Origin: GCA-002722245 sp038154685
GTDB taxonomy: Bacteria > Bacteroidota > Bacteroidia > Flavobacteriales_C > GCA-002722245
Assembly: GCA_038154685.1 (NCBI GenBank)
Contig: JAYPYW010000027.1
Coordinates: 1-39,956 of the forward strand
DNA: 39,956 bases
Direction of reading: 5' to 3'
Position numbers and translations under genes: made by a program. Positions 17,068-23,933 of the stretch are shown here, one piece after another (the stretch's first letter is position 1; each line of letters starts with the position of its first letter). Below the pieces are notes generated by a model, which saw only the letters and a list, made by a program, of their open reading frames with translations, ran no database searches and was not told the origin of the DNA.

Positions 17068-19893
17068 CTAAACATATTCTTCAAGAGGAGGACAACTACA
17101 AATTAAGTTTCTGTCTCCAAATGCATCATCAATTCTTCCAACTGGAACCCAGTATTTGCTCTGAATAGAATAACTAGCAGGATAAGCCGCTTTTTCTCTA
17201 GAGTAAGCATGGTTCCACTCTGATGAAATCAATGTTTCAGCAGTGTGTGGAGCGTTTACTAACGGATTGTCATCTTTTGGGTAAATACCGTTTTCAATTT
17301 CCTTTACTTCTTCGGCAATGGTAATCATTGCTTCAGCAAATCTATCTAATTCAGCTTTTGATTCACTTTCTGTTGGTTCAATCATTAGTGTCCCCACAAC
17401 AGGGAAAGAAACAGTAGGCGAGTGGAAACCAAAATCAATTAATCTTTTAGCAATGTCAGTTACCGAGACTCCTGCGTCTTTGAAACCTCTACAATCTACA
17501 ATCATCTCATGGGCAACAGTTCCGTTTTTCCCAGTGTATAAAATAGGGTAATGACTTTCTAACTTTTTCTTTAAATAGTTGGCATTTAAAATAGCCGCTT
17601 CGGTTGAAGCTTTCATTCCTTCGGCACCTAACATTCTACAGTAACCTAAAGAAATTATTGAAATCAAAGCACTACTATAAGGTGCAGCAGCTAAGGCGTC
17701 GATTCCTTTAAACCCACCTGTGTTTACAACAGGGTGTCCAGGTAAGAAAGGAGCTAAGTGTTGAGCAACACCAATTGGCCCTAAACCTGGTCCGCCGCCT
17801 CCATGAGGAATGGCGAATGTTTTATGAAGGTTTAAGTGACAAACATCTGCACCAATTGTTGCCGGATTTGTAAGTCCGACTTGAGCATTCATGTTTGCAC
17901 CGTCCATGTATACTTGTCCACCATATTCGTGGATAATATCTGTGATTTCAATTATTCCTTCCTCAAATACTCCGTGGGTTGAAGGGTAGGTAACCATTAA
18001 AGCACCTAAGTCATCTTTATGCTCTTCAGCTTTTGCTTTTAAATCGTCGATATCGATGTTTCCATCTTCGTCACATTTAACAACAACTACTTTAAAGCCA
18101 GCAATTACAGCTGATGCTGGGTTTGTTCCATGAGCTGATTGAGGAATTAAGCAAATATTTCTGTTTGGATTACCATTATCCTCATGGTATGCTCGAATAA
18201 CCATTAATCCAGCATATTCACCTTGAGCTCCAGAGTTAGGTTGTAAGGTTACATCTGCAAAACCAGTAGCTGTTTTTAACGCTTCTTTCAGGTCGTTAAT
18301 AACAGTCATATATCCTTCAGTTTGATTTACAGGAACAAATGGGTGAATGCTGTTAAATTCTCTCCATGATAAAGGAATCATTTCCGAAGCTGCGTTTAGC
18401 TTCATAGTACATGATCCTAATGATATCATCGAGTGAACAAGAGATACATCTTTGTTTTCTAATCGCTTTAAATAACGCATCATTTCTGTTTCCGAGTGAT
18501 ACTGATTAAAAACTGGATGTTGCAGATATTGGCTTGTTCTAACTGAAGTTGAATGAATTCCAGTTTCCGAAGAAGGTTCAAAATTATTTTTACCAAATAC
18601 TTCTAAAATTCCTTTTACATGAACGTTTTTCGTAGTCTCGTTTAAAGAAATAAGAACAACATCATCTAATCCATAAAAGAAGTTGATTCCTGCTTCTTCC
18701 GCTTTTTTCTTTAAAGCTTCTTTGTCTTCAACTTTAACTGCAAGCGTATCAAAAAAGTTCTGCGAAACAACTTCAATACCCTGCTTTTCTAATCCAACTT
18801 TTAAAGCTTTTGCTCTCTTGGCAATATCTGTAGCAATTCTTTTTATTCCACTTGGTCCGTGATAAACAGCATACATACTTGCCATTACTGCCAATAAAGC
18901 CTGAGCAGTACAAATATTAGAGGTAGCTTTTTCTCTTTTAATGTGTTGCTCACGTGTTTGCAAAGCCATTCTGTAGGCCTTGTTTCCATGAACATCTTTA
19001 CTTACACCAATAATTCTTCCTGGAATATTTCTTTTAAAATCCTCTTTTGTTGCAAAAAATGCAGCATGTGGTCCTCCGAAACCAACAGGCACTCCAAAAC
19101 GTTGAGTTGTTCCTACAACAACATCAGCTCCTATCTTTGCAGGTTCGTTGATCAATGCTAAGCTCATGATATCTGCACCAACCACAAGGAACCCATTATT
19201 TTCATGCAATTGCTCAGCTACTTCTGCGTAATCCTCTATTTCTCCTTTCGCATTAGGATATTGAACAAAGGCGCCGAAATATGAACTATCCATTTTTGTT
19301 TCTAATGCTGACCCAAAAACTAATTCAATCCCCATTGGTTTTGCCCTGTTTTTTAAAACAGCTTGAGTTTGTGGGAAAGTACCTTTATCTACAAAGAACT
19401 TGTTTACACCCTCTTTCACAACTGCACGCTTACGAGAATTAAAAAGCATGATCATTGCTTCAGCTGCGGCCGTTGATTCATCCAATAATGAAGCGTTGGC
19501 AAGTTCCATTCCTGTTAAATCACAAACCATGGTTTGGAAGTTAAGCAGCGCTTCAAGCCTTCCTTGAGAAATTTCTGCCTGATAAGGAGTGTATGCAGTA
19601 TACCATCCTGGGTTTTCAAAAACATTTCTTAAAATAACCGATGGAGTTTCGGTATCATGATATCCTAATCCAATGTATGTTTTAAATACTTTGTTTTGTT
19701 GTGAAATCCTTTTGATGTTGGCTAACCACTTACTTTCTGTGATTGTTTTAGAGAACTCTAAGCCAGTCTTTAACCGGATTTTACTTGGGATTGTTTTTTC
19801 AACTAGCTCATCAATAGAAGAAAAACCTAATTCATTCAACATGGACACTCTCTCGCTGTCAGTCGTTCCAATGTGTCTTTGAGTAAAAAGCAT
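17068..19893 (-). CDS. gcvP: Glycine dehydrogenase (decarboxylating), P-protein of the glycine cleavage system
   Basis: A 941-residue single-chain P-protein. The N-terminal half begins FTQRHIGTTDSERVSMLNEL and contains the family segment YTPYQAEISQGRLEALLNFQ. The C-terminal half carries the PLP site NLHKTFAIPHGGGGPGLGP, with the Schiff-base lysine at about Lys691, and the ending PLVNAPHTAE. It decarboxylates glycine with PLP and passes the aminomethyl group to lipoylated H-protein; gcvH and gcvT are not in the window. The start at 19893 is chosen because it begins at the conserved N-terminus and an exact -7 promoter element lies just upstream (19911-19918); a TTG at 19935 would lie upstream of that promoter. 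The length agrees with homologues having both P halves fused. The stop is TAG. Confidence 0.97.
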   Translation of the reverse strand: MLFTQRHIGTTDSERVSMLNELGFSSIDELVEKTIPSKIRLKTGLEFSKTITESKWLANIKRISQQNKVFKTYIGLGYHDTETPSVILRNVFENPGWYTAYTPYQAEISQGRLEALLNFQTMVCDLTGMELANASLLDESTAAAEAMIMLFNSRKRAVVKEGVNKFFVDKGTFPQTQAVLKNRAKPMGIELVFGSALETKMDSSYFGAFVQYPNAKGEIEDYAEVAEQLHENNGFLVVGADIMSLALINEPAKIGADVVVGTTQRFGVPVGFGGPHAAFFATKEDFKRNIPGRIIGVSKDVHGNKAYRMALQTREQHIKREKATSNICTAQALLAVMASMYAVYHGPSGIKRIATDIAKRAKALKVGLEKQGIEVVSQNFFDTLAVKVEDKEALKKKAEEAGINFFYGLDDVVLISLNETTKNVHVKGILEVFGKNNFEPSSETGIHSTSVRTSQYLQHPVFNQYHSETEMMRYLKRLENKDVSLVHSMISLGSCTMKLNAASEMIPLSWREFNSIHPFVPVNQTEGYMTVINDLKEALKTATGFADVTLQPNSGAQGEYAGLMVIRAYHEDNGNPNRNICLIPQSAHGTNPASAVIAGFKVVVVKCDEDGNIDIDDLKAKAEEHKDDLGALMVTYPSTHGVFEEGIIEITDIIHEYGGQVYMDGANMNAQVGLTNPATIGADVCHLNLHKTFAIPHGGGGPGLGPIGVAQHLAPFLPGHPVVNTGGFKGIDALAAAPYSSALISIISLGYCRMLGAEGMKASTEAAILNANYLKKKLESHYPILYTGKNGTVAHEMIVDCRGFKDAGVSVTDIAKRLIDFGFHSPTVSFPVVGTLMIEPTESESKAELDRFAEAMITIAEEVKEIENGIYPKDDNPLVNAPHTAETLISSEWNHAYSREKAAYPASYSIQSKYWVPVGRIDDAFGDRNLICSCPPLEEYV

Positions 19894-19910
19894 TGCAAAA
19901 AATTTGTTTG

Positions 19911-19918
19911 CAAAAATA
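19911..19918 (-). promoter_or_regulatory. Predicted -7 promoter element of gcvP
   Basis: On the minus strand the sequence reads TATTTTTG, an exact match to the Bacteroidota -7 consensus TAnnTTTG. It lies 17 bases upstream of the gcvP ATG, giving a very short leader. A TTG occurs 14 bases further upstream, closer than the usual -33 spacing, so the -33 element is uncertain. Confidence 0.55.
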
Positions 19919-20026
19919 CGTAATCCATACACCAAAATGTGGCTTATTTTTCAACTGTTGTTGATAACATCAATAGAAAATTAATAAGGTATCAAAAACA
20001 TTGAATTCTTTTATTAATTTCACACT

Positions 20027-20701
20027 ATGAAAAAGCTATTAATTTTTCTTGTGTTAATTGTTCCTTTCTCCTGTAGGAAAGAGAATTCAGAGAAGGTTAA
20101 TCAAGATGAAATCTGGACAGATTATACCTTGATTTATAGCGGTGATTTAAACTCAACCTATGCCCGTGTAAGTTTTAAGCATAATGATGCAAATGGAGAA
20201 GGCTTGGTTTTATCTAATAAATCTGAAATTAAAATAAACAACGAATCACCTTCCTTTGAATCTACTTATAGATGGTATGAAAAGGTTTATACTGGGGTTC
20301 AGTCTAGCGCGAACTTTTCCTACACTAATACAGATGATAAATCTTTTCAAAACACTGTTGATTTAGCCCCTAGTATTCAATTACCTGAAATAGATTCAAT
20401 ATTTAAGGATTCTACAGTCGCGTTAAATTGGGTTGGAGATGCTATCACAGCGAATGAATTAATAGCTTTTGTTTTGATTGATGAAGCATTGGATGCTAAG
20501 TTGGTTTTAGGATCGGATACGATTGGAAGGGACGGCGTTTATTTAGATAAGTCAAAACTTGCTTTGATTGCCTCAGACTCTGTAACAATTCACTTTGAAA
20601 GATGGCTAAATCAGGAAGTTTCAGGAACTAGTGCTGGAGGTCAGTGTGTTGGACATTATATTTCTTCGAAGAAAAAGGTTAAAGTGGTAACAGTTAATTG
20701 A
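20027..20701 (+). CDS. Lipoprotein of unknown function
   Basis: A 224-residue protein with a short lipoprotein signal, MKKLLIFLVLIVPFSC, where Cys16 is the predicted lipidation site. It is followed by a charged linker (RKENSEKVNQDEIW). The mature part (about 30-215) is predicted mostly beta, with strands such as TYARVSFKHND and ANFSYTN. No family is recognised; the length and composition fit a small periplasmic-face or surface lipoprotein. The stop TGA lies within the 8-base overlap with the convergent recX gene. It is divergent from gcvP, with about 130 bases between starts. Confidence 0.72.
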   Translation: MKKLLIFLVLIVPFSCRKENSEKVNQDEIWTDYTLIYSGDLNSTYARVSFKHNDANGEGLVLSNKSEIKINNESPSFESTYRWYEKVYTGVQSSANFSYTNTDDKSFQNTVDLAPSIQLPEIDSIFKDSTVALNWVGDAITANELIAFVLIDEALDAKLVLGSDTIGRDGVYLDKSKLALIASDSVTIHFERWLNQEVSGTSAGGQCVGHYISSKKKVKVVTVN

Positions 20702-21137
20702 TAATATCCCATATCAAATTACTTTCATACCCCTTACCTAAAGCAAATCTTGCAACTTTTTGATTTCTGTTGAATTCAGATTCGTGTTTTAAGGAGTCTA
20801 TTTTTTTATCAATAATGCTTTCCAGCTTTTGAATGTATTCTTCAGGATTGATCTCTTCAAATCCTTTTCTAATGCAGTAATCCGAGATTTGTTTTTGTTT
20901 TAAATTTTGTTTGATCTTAATTTTCCCCCAGCCTTTTTGTCTGAATTTGCTCCTTACATAAGTTCTAGCAAACCTTTCTTCATCTAAAAAATTTTGGTCG
21001 ATTAAATCACAAATGATGTTTTCGATTTCATCTTGACTTAAACCGCTTCCAAACAATTTTTGCCGAACTTCACTTTGGCAACGCTCTTGGTAAGCGCAGT
21101 ATTTGGCCATTTTTTCCAGTCCTTCCTTCTGAGTCAT
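20694..21137 (-). CDS. recX: Regulatory protein RecX
   Basis: A 147-residue RecX-family protein made of three-helix repeats. The N-terminal repeat holds KMAKYCAYQERCQSEVRQKL. The conserved signature follows as LIDQNFLDEERFARTYVRSK, then FRQKGWGKIKIKQNLKQK. The C-terminal repeat ends KVARFALGKGYESNLIWDII. RecX binds RecA filaments and limits recombinase activity. Length is normal for the family. In many bacteria recX lies beside recA, but here its neighbours are an unrelated lipoprotein (8-base convergent overlap) and an exported protein (divergent, 53 bases apart). Confidence 0.9.
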   Translation of the reverse strand: MTQKEGLEKMAKYCAYQERCQSEVRQKLFGSGLSQDEIENIICDLIDQNFLDEERFARTYVRSKFRQKGWGKIKIKQNLKQKQISDYCIRKGFEEINPEEYIQKLESIIDKKIDSLKHESEFNRNQKVARFALGKGYESNLIWDIIN

Positions 21138-21190
21138 GGAATAAAGATAAGAAGCTATGTGGTTGAACTAAAATTTGCTAATTTCGAATT

Positions 21191-21919
21191 ATGATAAAAA
21201 GAATCCTTTTCGTTTTCATTTTAACTTTTTCAATGAGTCTTGCTGCTCAAGACACCATAAATTTCATAAGCGGTAAAAGTAAACTGGTTCAAGTAGATTC
21301 GCTTGATTTTGACTTTTTGTACTACCATAAGATAAAGAAAGATGGAACCATAGGAGGTAAAAAGAAAAAGAACCTAGATCATCTTTTTTCTGTTGATTAC
21401 AAAAACGGTGAAACAAGGTATGTTTATCAAGAGGATACCCTGTTTGATAATATCTTTTCGATTGGTGAGATGAAGTATTATCTTGAGGGTCGAAGACAAG
21501 CAAGAAAGCACTTTAAACCCTACAAAACAATGTTGATGGGAGCAGGTTTAGGTACAGGAGTAGCCCTATATTCATTGTTTCCAATCAAATATGGGGGGAA
21601 GGATAGAGTCAGTCAGTTTTACGATCCAGTTACCAATTCTTTTGTTCCTGTTGTTAGCAATGTTCCGAATTCACTAACTGTCCCAATCCCTTATTGGGAA
21701 TTAATCCCGTTAGGCGCATTTACTTACTATCAAGGAGCAGCTAAAAATACAAAGTCTTTCAAAGCTGATGACATGGAAATGTTTAAAAGTGAGGCCTTTA
21801 TGGTTGGGTACAAGGAAACTGTTATCAACAGAAAAGTTCTTGCAGCAATTGGGTCAGCTATATCATCATGGGCAATAACAATGGTTGGATATATTTATTT
21901 AGATCCAGTAATACAATAA
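21191..21919 (+). CDS. Exported or membrane-associated protein of unknown function
   Basis: A 242-residue protein. The N-terminus MIKRILFVFILTFSMSLAAQ is a signal peptide (cleavage after AAQ or just before). A Lys-rich segment follows (IKKDGTIGGKKKKNLDH), then a motif with an aromatic/acid pattern (FSVDYKNGETRYVYQED). Two Gly-rich hydrophobic stretches, TMLMGAGLGTGVALYSLFPI (about 113-132) and VLAAIGSAISSWAITMVGYI (about 217-236), may be membrane helices. The general pattern (signal peptide, short SVDYKNGE-type beta motif, C-terminal hydrophobic helices) recurs in hypothetical Flavobacteriales proteins, but no named domain is recognised. It is single-gene, ending at its own terminator (21988-22018). 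Confidence 0.7.
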   Translation: MIKRILFVFILTFSMSLAAQDTINFISGKSKLVQVDSLDFDFLYYHKIKKDGTIGGKKKKNLDHLFSVDYKNGETRYVYQEDTLFDNIFSIGEMKYYLEGRRQARKHFKPYKTMLMGAGLGTGVALYSLFPIKYGGKDRVSQFYDPVTNSFVPVVSNVPNSLTVPIPYWELIPLGAFTYYQGAAKNTKSFKADDMEMFKSEAFMVGYKETVINRKVLAAIGSAISSWAITMVGYIYLDPVIQ

Positions 21920-21987
21920 AAGGCAACCATTGGAAAGTAGTTGCGTCAATAAAGCAACTACCTACATCAACCTTATATATTCGAGTT

Positions 21988-22018
21988 AGAGGGATAATTA
22001 TTATCCCTCTTTTTTTAT
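21988..22018 (+). terminator. Intrinsic terminator upstream of the rimP operon
   Basis: A perfect 10-bp stem, AGAGGGATAA / TTATCCCTCT, with loop TTA is followed by TTTTTTA. It ends transcription of the gene finishing at 21919 and insulates the rimP promoter at 22033. Confidence 0.88.
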
Positions 22019-22032
22019 CCAAAATTTAGTGT

Positions 22033-22040
22033 TACATTTG
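22033..22040 (+). promoter_or_regulatory. Predicted -7 promoter element of rimP-nusA
   Basis: TACATTTG is an exact TAnnTTTG match. Transcription would start near 22047, giving a leader of about 48 nt that contains a stem-loop (22062-22081). No good -33 TTG is seen upstream because the terminator occupies that position. Confidence 0.6.
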
Positions 22041-22061
22041 CAACAGATTGAAAATGATAAT

Positions 22062-22081
22062 GAGGGGACGTGAGTCCCCTC
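22062..22081 (+). promoter_or_regulatory. Stem-loop in the rimP leader (attenuator-like)
   Basis: GAGGGGAC pairs perfectly with GTCCCCTC around the loop GTGA, a GNRA tetraloop. It is followed by TTTTA and, 13 bases after the stem, by the rimP ATG. The structure looks like an intrinsic terminator but lies inside the predicted leader, so attenuation, translational control or autoregulation is possible. Which of these is unknown. Confidence 0.65.
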
Positions 22082-22094
22082 TTTTATTACTCAA

Positions 22095-22580
22095 ATGATA
22101 CCTGAAAGTAAAATAAGAGAGTTAGTAGAGGCCCGAATTGAGGGGAGTAAACTGTTTATTGTGGATATCACGGTGAGCACTTCTAACAAGATTAATGTTT
22201 TAATTGATGGGTTTGATGGGGTTTCAATCGCCGATTGTGTAGATGTTAGCAGAGGAGTTGAGCATAATTTGGATCGTGAGGATGAAGATTTCGCTTTAGA
22301 AGTTTCATCGGCTGGTTTGGATACCGCTTTTATGGTTCCTCAACAGTACGAGAAAAATTTAGAAAGAGAGGTAAAAGTTTACACAGAAGATGGTAGGAAG
22401 CATGAAGGGAAACTTATTCATGTTGATGCCGATAAAATTGAAATCACTTACGACGAGAAAGTTCGAATTGAGGGGAGAAAGAAAAAAGAGTTAGTAACTC
22501 GAGTTGAGGAATATTTCTTTGAAAGTGAGGATAAAGAGAAAAAAATTAGAGACACAAAAATTATAATTTCCTTTAAATAA
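22095..22580 (+). CDS. rimP: Ribosome maturation factor RimP
   Basis: A 161-residue protein. The N-terminal domain (about 1-80) contains LFIVDITVSTSNKINVLIDG and the motif VSRGVEHNLDREDEDFALEVSSAGLD, the recognisable RimP core. The C-terminal SH3-like domain (about 85-161) starts with YEKNLEREVKVYTEDG and ends in a Lys-rich tail. RimP assists maturation of the 30S subunit. The next gene, nusA, starts 8 bases after the stop, the classic rimP-nusA(-infB) arrangement. The start at 22095 is the only ATG before the conserved N-terminus. The leader carries the promoter and stem-loop noted separately. Confidence 0.95.
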   Translation: MIPESKIRELVEARIEGSKLFIVDITVSTSNKINVLIDGFDGVSIADCVDVSRGVEHNLDREDEDFALEVSSAGLDTAFMVPQQYEKNLEREVKVYTEDGRKHEGKLIHVDADKIEITYDEKVRIEGRKKKELVTRVEEYFFESEDKEKKIRDTKIIISFK

Positions 22581-22588
22581 ATCAGAAT

Positions 22589-23827
22589 ATGGAAACAGCT
22601 GGATTAATAGAATCGTTTCAGGAGTTTAAAGAGTTTAAGGACATCGACAGAGAAACGTTGATGAAAATTTTGGAAGATGTTTTTAGAAACATGATCCAAA
22701 AGAAATATGGTTCCGATGATAACTACGATTTCATTATCAATATCGATAAAGGAGATTTAGAGGTTTGGAGAAACAGAACTATTGTAGAAAAAGGTGAAGT
22801 TGAGGACGAAAACAGAGAGATTGCTTACGAAGATGCGATTAAAATCGAGCCTGACTTCGAGGTTGGGGAAGAAGTATCGGAAGAAGTTAAATTATTAGAT
22901 TTCGGTCGTAGAGCTGTATTATCAGTTCGTCAAAACTTAATTTCACGAGTATTAGATATCGAAAAAGAAGATTTATTCGAAACTTATAAAGAAAAGGTTG
23001 GAACAATCGTAACAGGTGAGGTTTACCAAATCTGGAAGCGTGAGATTTTAATCTTAGATGATGAAGAAAACGAATTAATCTTACCAAAATCGGAGCAAAT
23101 CCCAACGGATTACTTCAAGAAAGGAGATAACGTAAGAGCGGTAGTTCTTAAGGTTGAAATGAGAAATAATAATCCTCAAATCATCCTTTCAAGAACGTCT
23201 CCAGTATTCTTAGAGCGTTTATTCGAAGGAGAAGTTCCAGAGATTTTTGATGGATTAATTACTATCAAGAAAATTGTTCGTGTACCAGGTGAAAGAGCTA
23301 AAGTTGCGGTTGAATCTTACGATGAAAGAATTGATCCAGTTGGAGCTTGTGTTGGTATGAAAGGAGCAAGAATTCACGGTATTGTAAGAGAATTAGGGAA
23401 TGAGAATATTGATGTAATCAACTTCTCAGGAAATGATTCATTATTTATCTCTAGAGCATTAAGTCCAGCAAAAATTACTTCTATCTCTTTGGATAATGAA
23501 GGAGGTAAAGCTGAGGTTTACTTAAAGCCTGATCAAGTATCATTGGCAATTGGTAAAGGTGGATTTAATATCAAATTAGCTGGTGAGTTAACTGGATTTG
23601 ATATTGATGTATACAGAGATACTGAAGAAGAAATTGATGATGTTCAATTGGACGAATTCACAGATGAATTAGAAGCATGGGTTATCGACGCGTTGAAGTC
23701 AATTGGTTGTGATACAGCCAGAAGCGTGTTAGAAATCCCTGTTGCCGATTTAGTTAGAAGAACTGATTTAGAAGAAGAAACAATTAAAGAGGTGGTTGAT
23801 GTTCTTGCTTCAGAGTTCGAAGACTAA
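22589..23827 (+). CDS. nusA: Transcription termination/antitermination factor NusA
   Basis: A 412-residue protein with the NusA domain order. The N-terminal RNA-polymerase-binding domain (about 1-125) includes RETLMKILEDVFRNMIQKKY. An S1 RNA-binding domain covers about 130-200 (GTIVTGEVYQIWKREILIL). KH1 shows the loop GMKG near residue 257, preceded by RIDPVGACV, and KH2 shows GKGG near 323. The C-terminal part (about 350-412) is acidic with a helix-hairpin-helix-like stretch (ARSVLEIPVADLVRRTDLEE). NusA modulates pausing and termination. There is no long C-terminal acidic repeat as in Escherichia coli, normal for Bacteroidota. It lies 8 bases after rimP; infB follows after 106 bases that contain a second promoter and a structured leader. 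Confidence 0.97.
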   Translation: METAGLIESFQEFKEFKDIDRETLMKILEDVFRNMIQKKYGSDDNYDFIINIDKGDLEVWRNRTIVEKGEVEDENREIAYEDAIKIEPDFEVGEEVSEEVKLLDFGRRAVLSVRQNLISRVLDIEKEDLFETYKEKVGTIVTGEVYQIWKREILILDDEENELILPKSEQIPTDYFKKGDNVRAVVLKVEMRNNNPQIILSRTSPVFLERLFEGEVPEIFDGLITIKKIVRVPGERAKVAVESYDERIDPVGACVGMKGARIHGIVRELGNENIDVINFSGNDSLFISRALSPAKITSISLDNEGGKAEVYLKPDQVSLAIGKGGFNIKLAGELTGFDIDVYRDTEEEIDDVQLDEFTDELEAWVIDALKSIGCDTARSVLEIPVADLVRRTDLEEETIKEVVDVLASEFED

Positions 23828-23838
23828 TAGGAAATAGA

Positions 23839-23846
23839 TATATTTG
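23839..23846 (+). promoter_or_regulatory. Predicted internal -7 promoter element of infB
   Basis: TATATTTG is an exact TAnnTTTG match just after the nusA stop. A TTG at 23815-23817 lies 21 bases upstream, within the usual -33/-7 spacing. Transcription would start near 23853, so infB could be expressed apart from rimP-nusA with an 80-nt leader. Confidence 0.6.
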
Positions 23847-23862
23847 TAAAAATTAAGTGAAC

Positions 23863-23898
23863 TGGGAACTCCGTTAGGAAGGTCTAACGGAAAGCCCA
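23863..23898 (+). promoter_or_regulatory. Structured RNA element in the infB leader
   Basis: The perfect stem CCGTTAG (23871-23877) / CTAACGG (23884-23890) with loop GAAGGT is enclosed by an outer stem TGGG (23863-23866) / CCCA (23895-23898). A purine-rich 4x4 internal loop (AACT / AAAG) separates the two. There is no following T-run, so it is not a terminator. It lies 35 bases before the infB ATG and inside the predicted infB leader. I do not recognise a named riboswitch or protein-binding motif. Confidence 0.55.
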
Positions 23899-23933
23899 AG
23901 GACACATTTTAAAGCTTTGATAAGTTTTAGTTT

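Noticed and set aside
19894..19935. Longer gcvP starting at a TTG at 19935
   Set aside because: An exact promoter element (19911-19918) lies within that extension, and the conserved GcvP N-terminus begins at the ATG at 19893.
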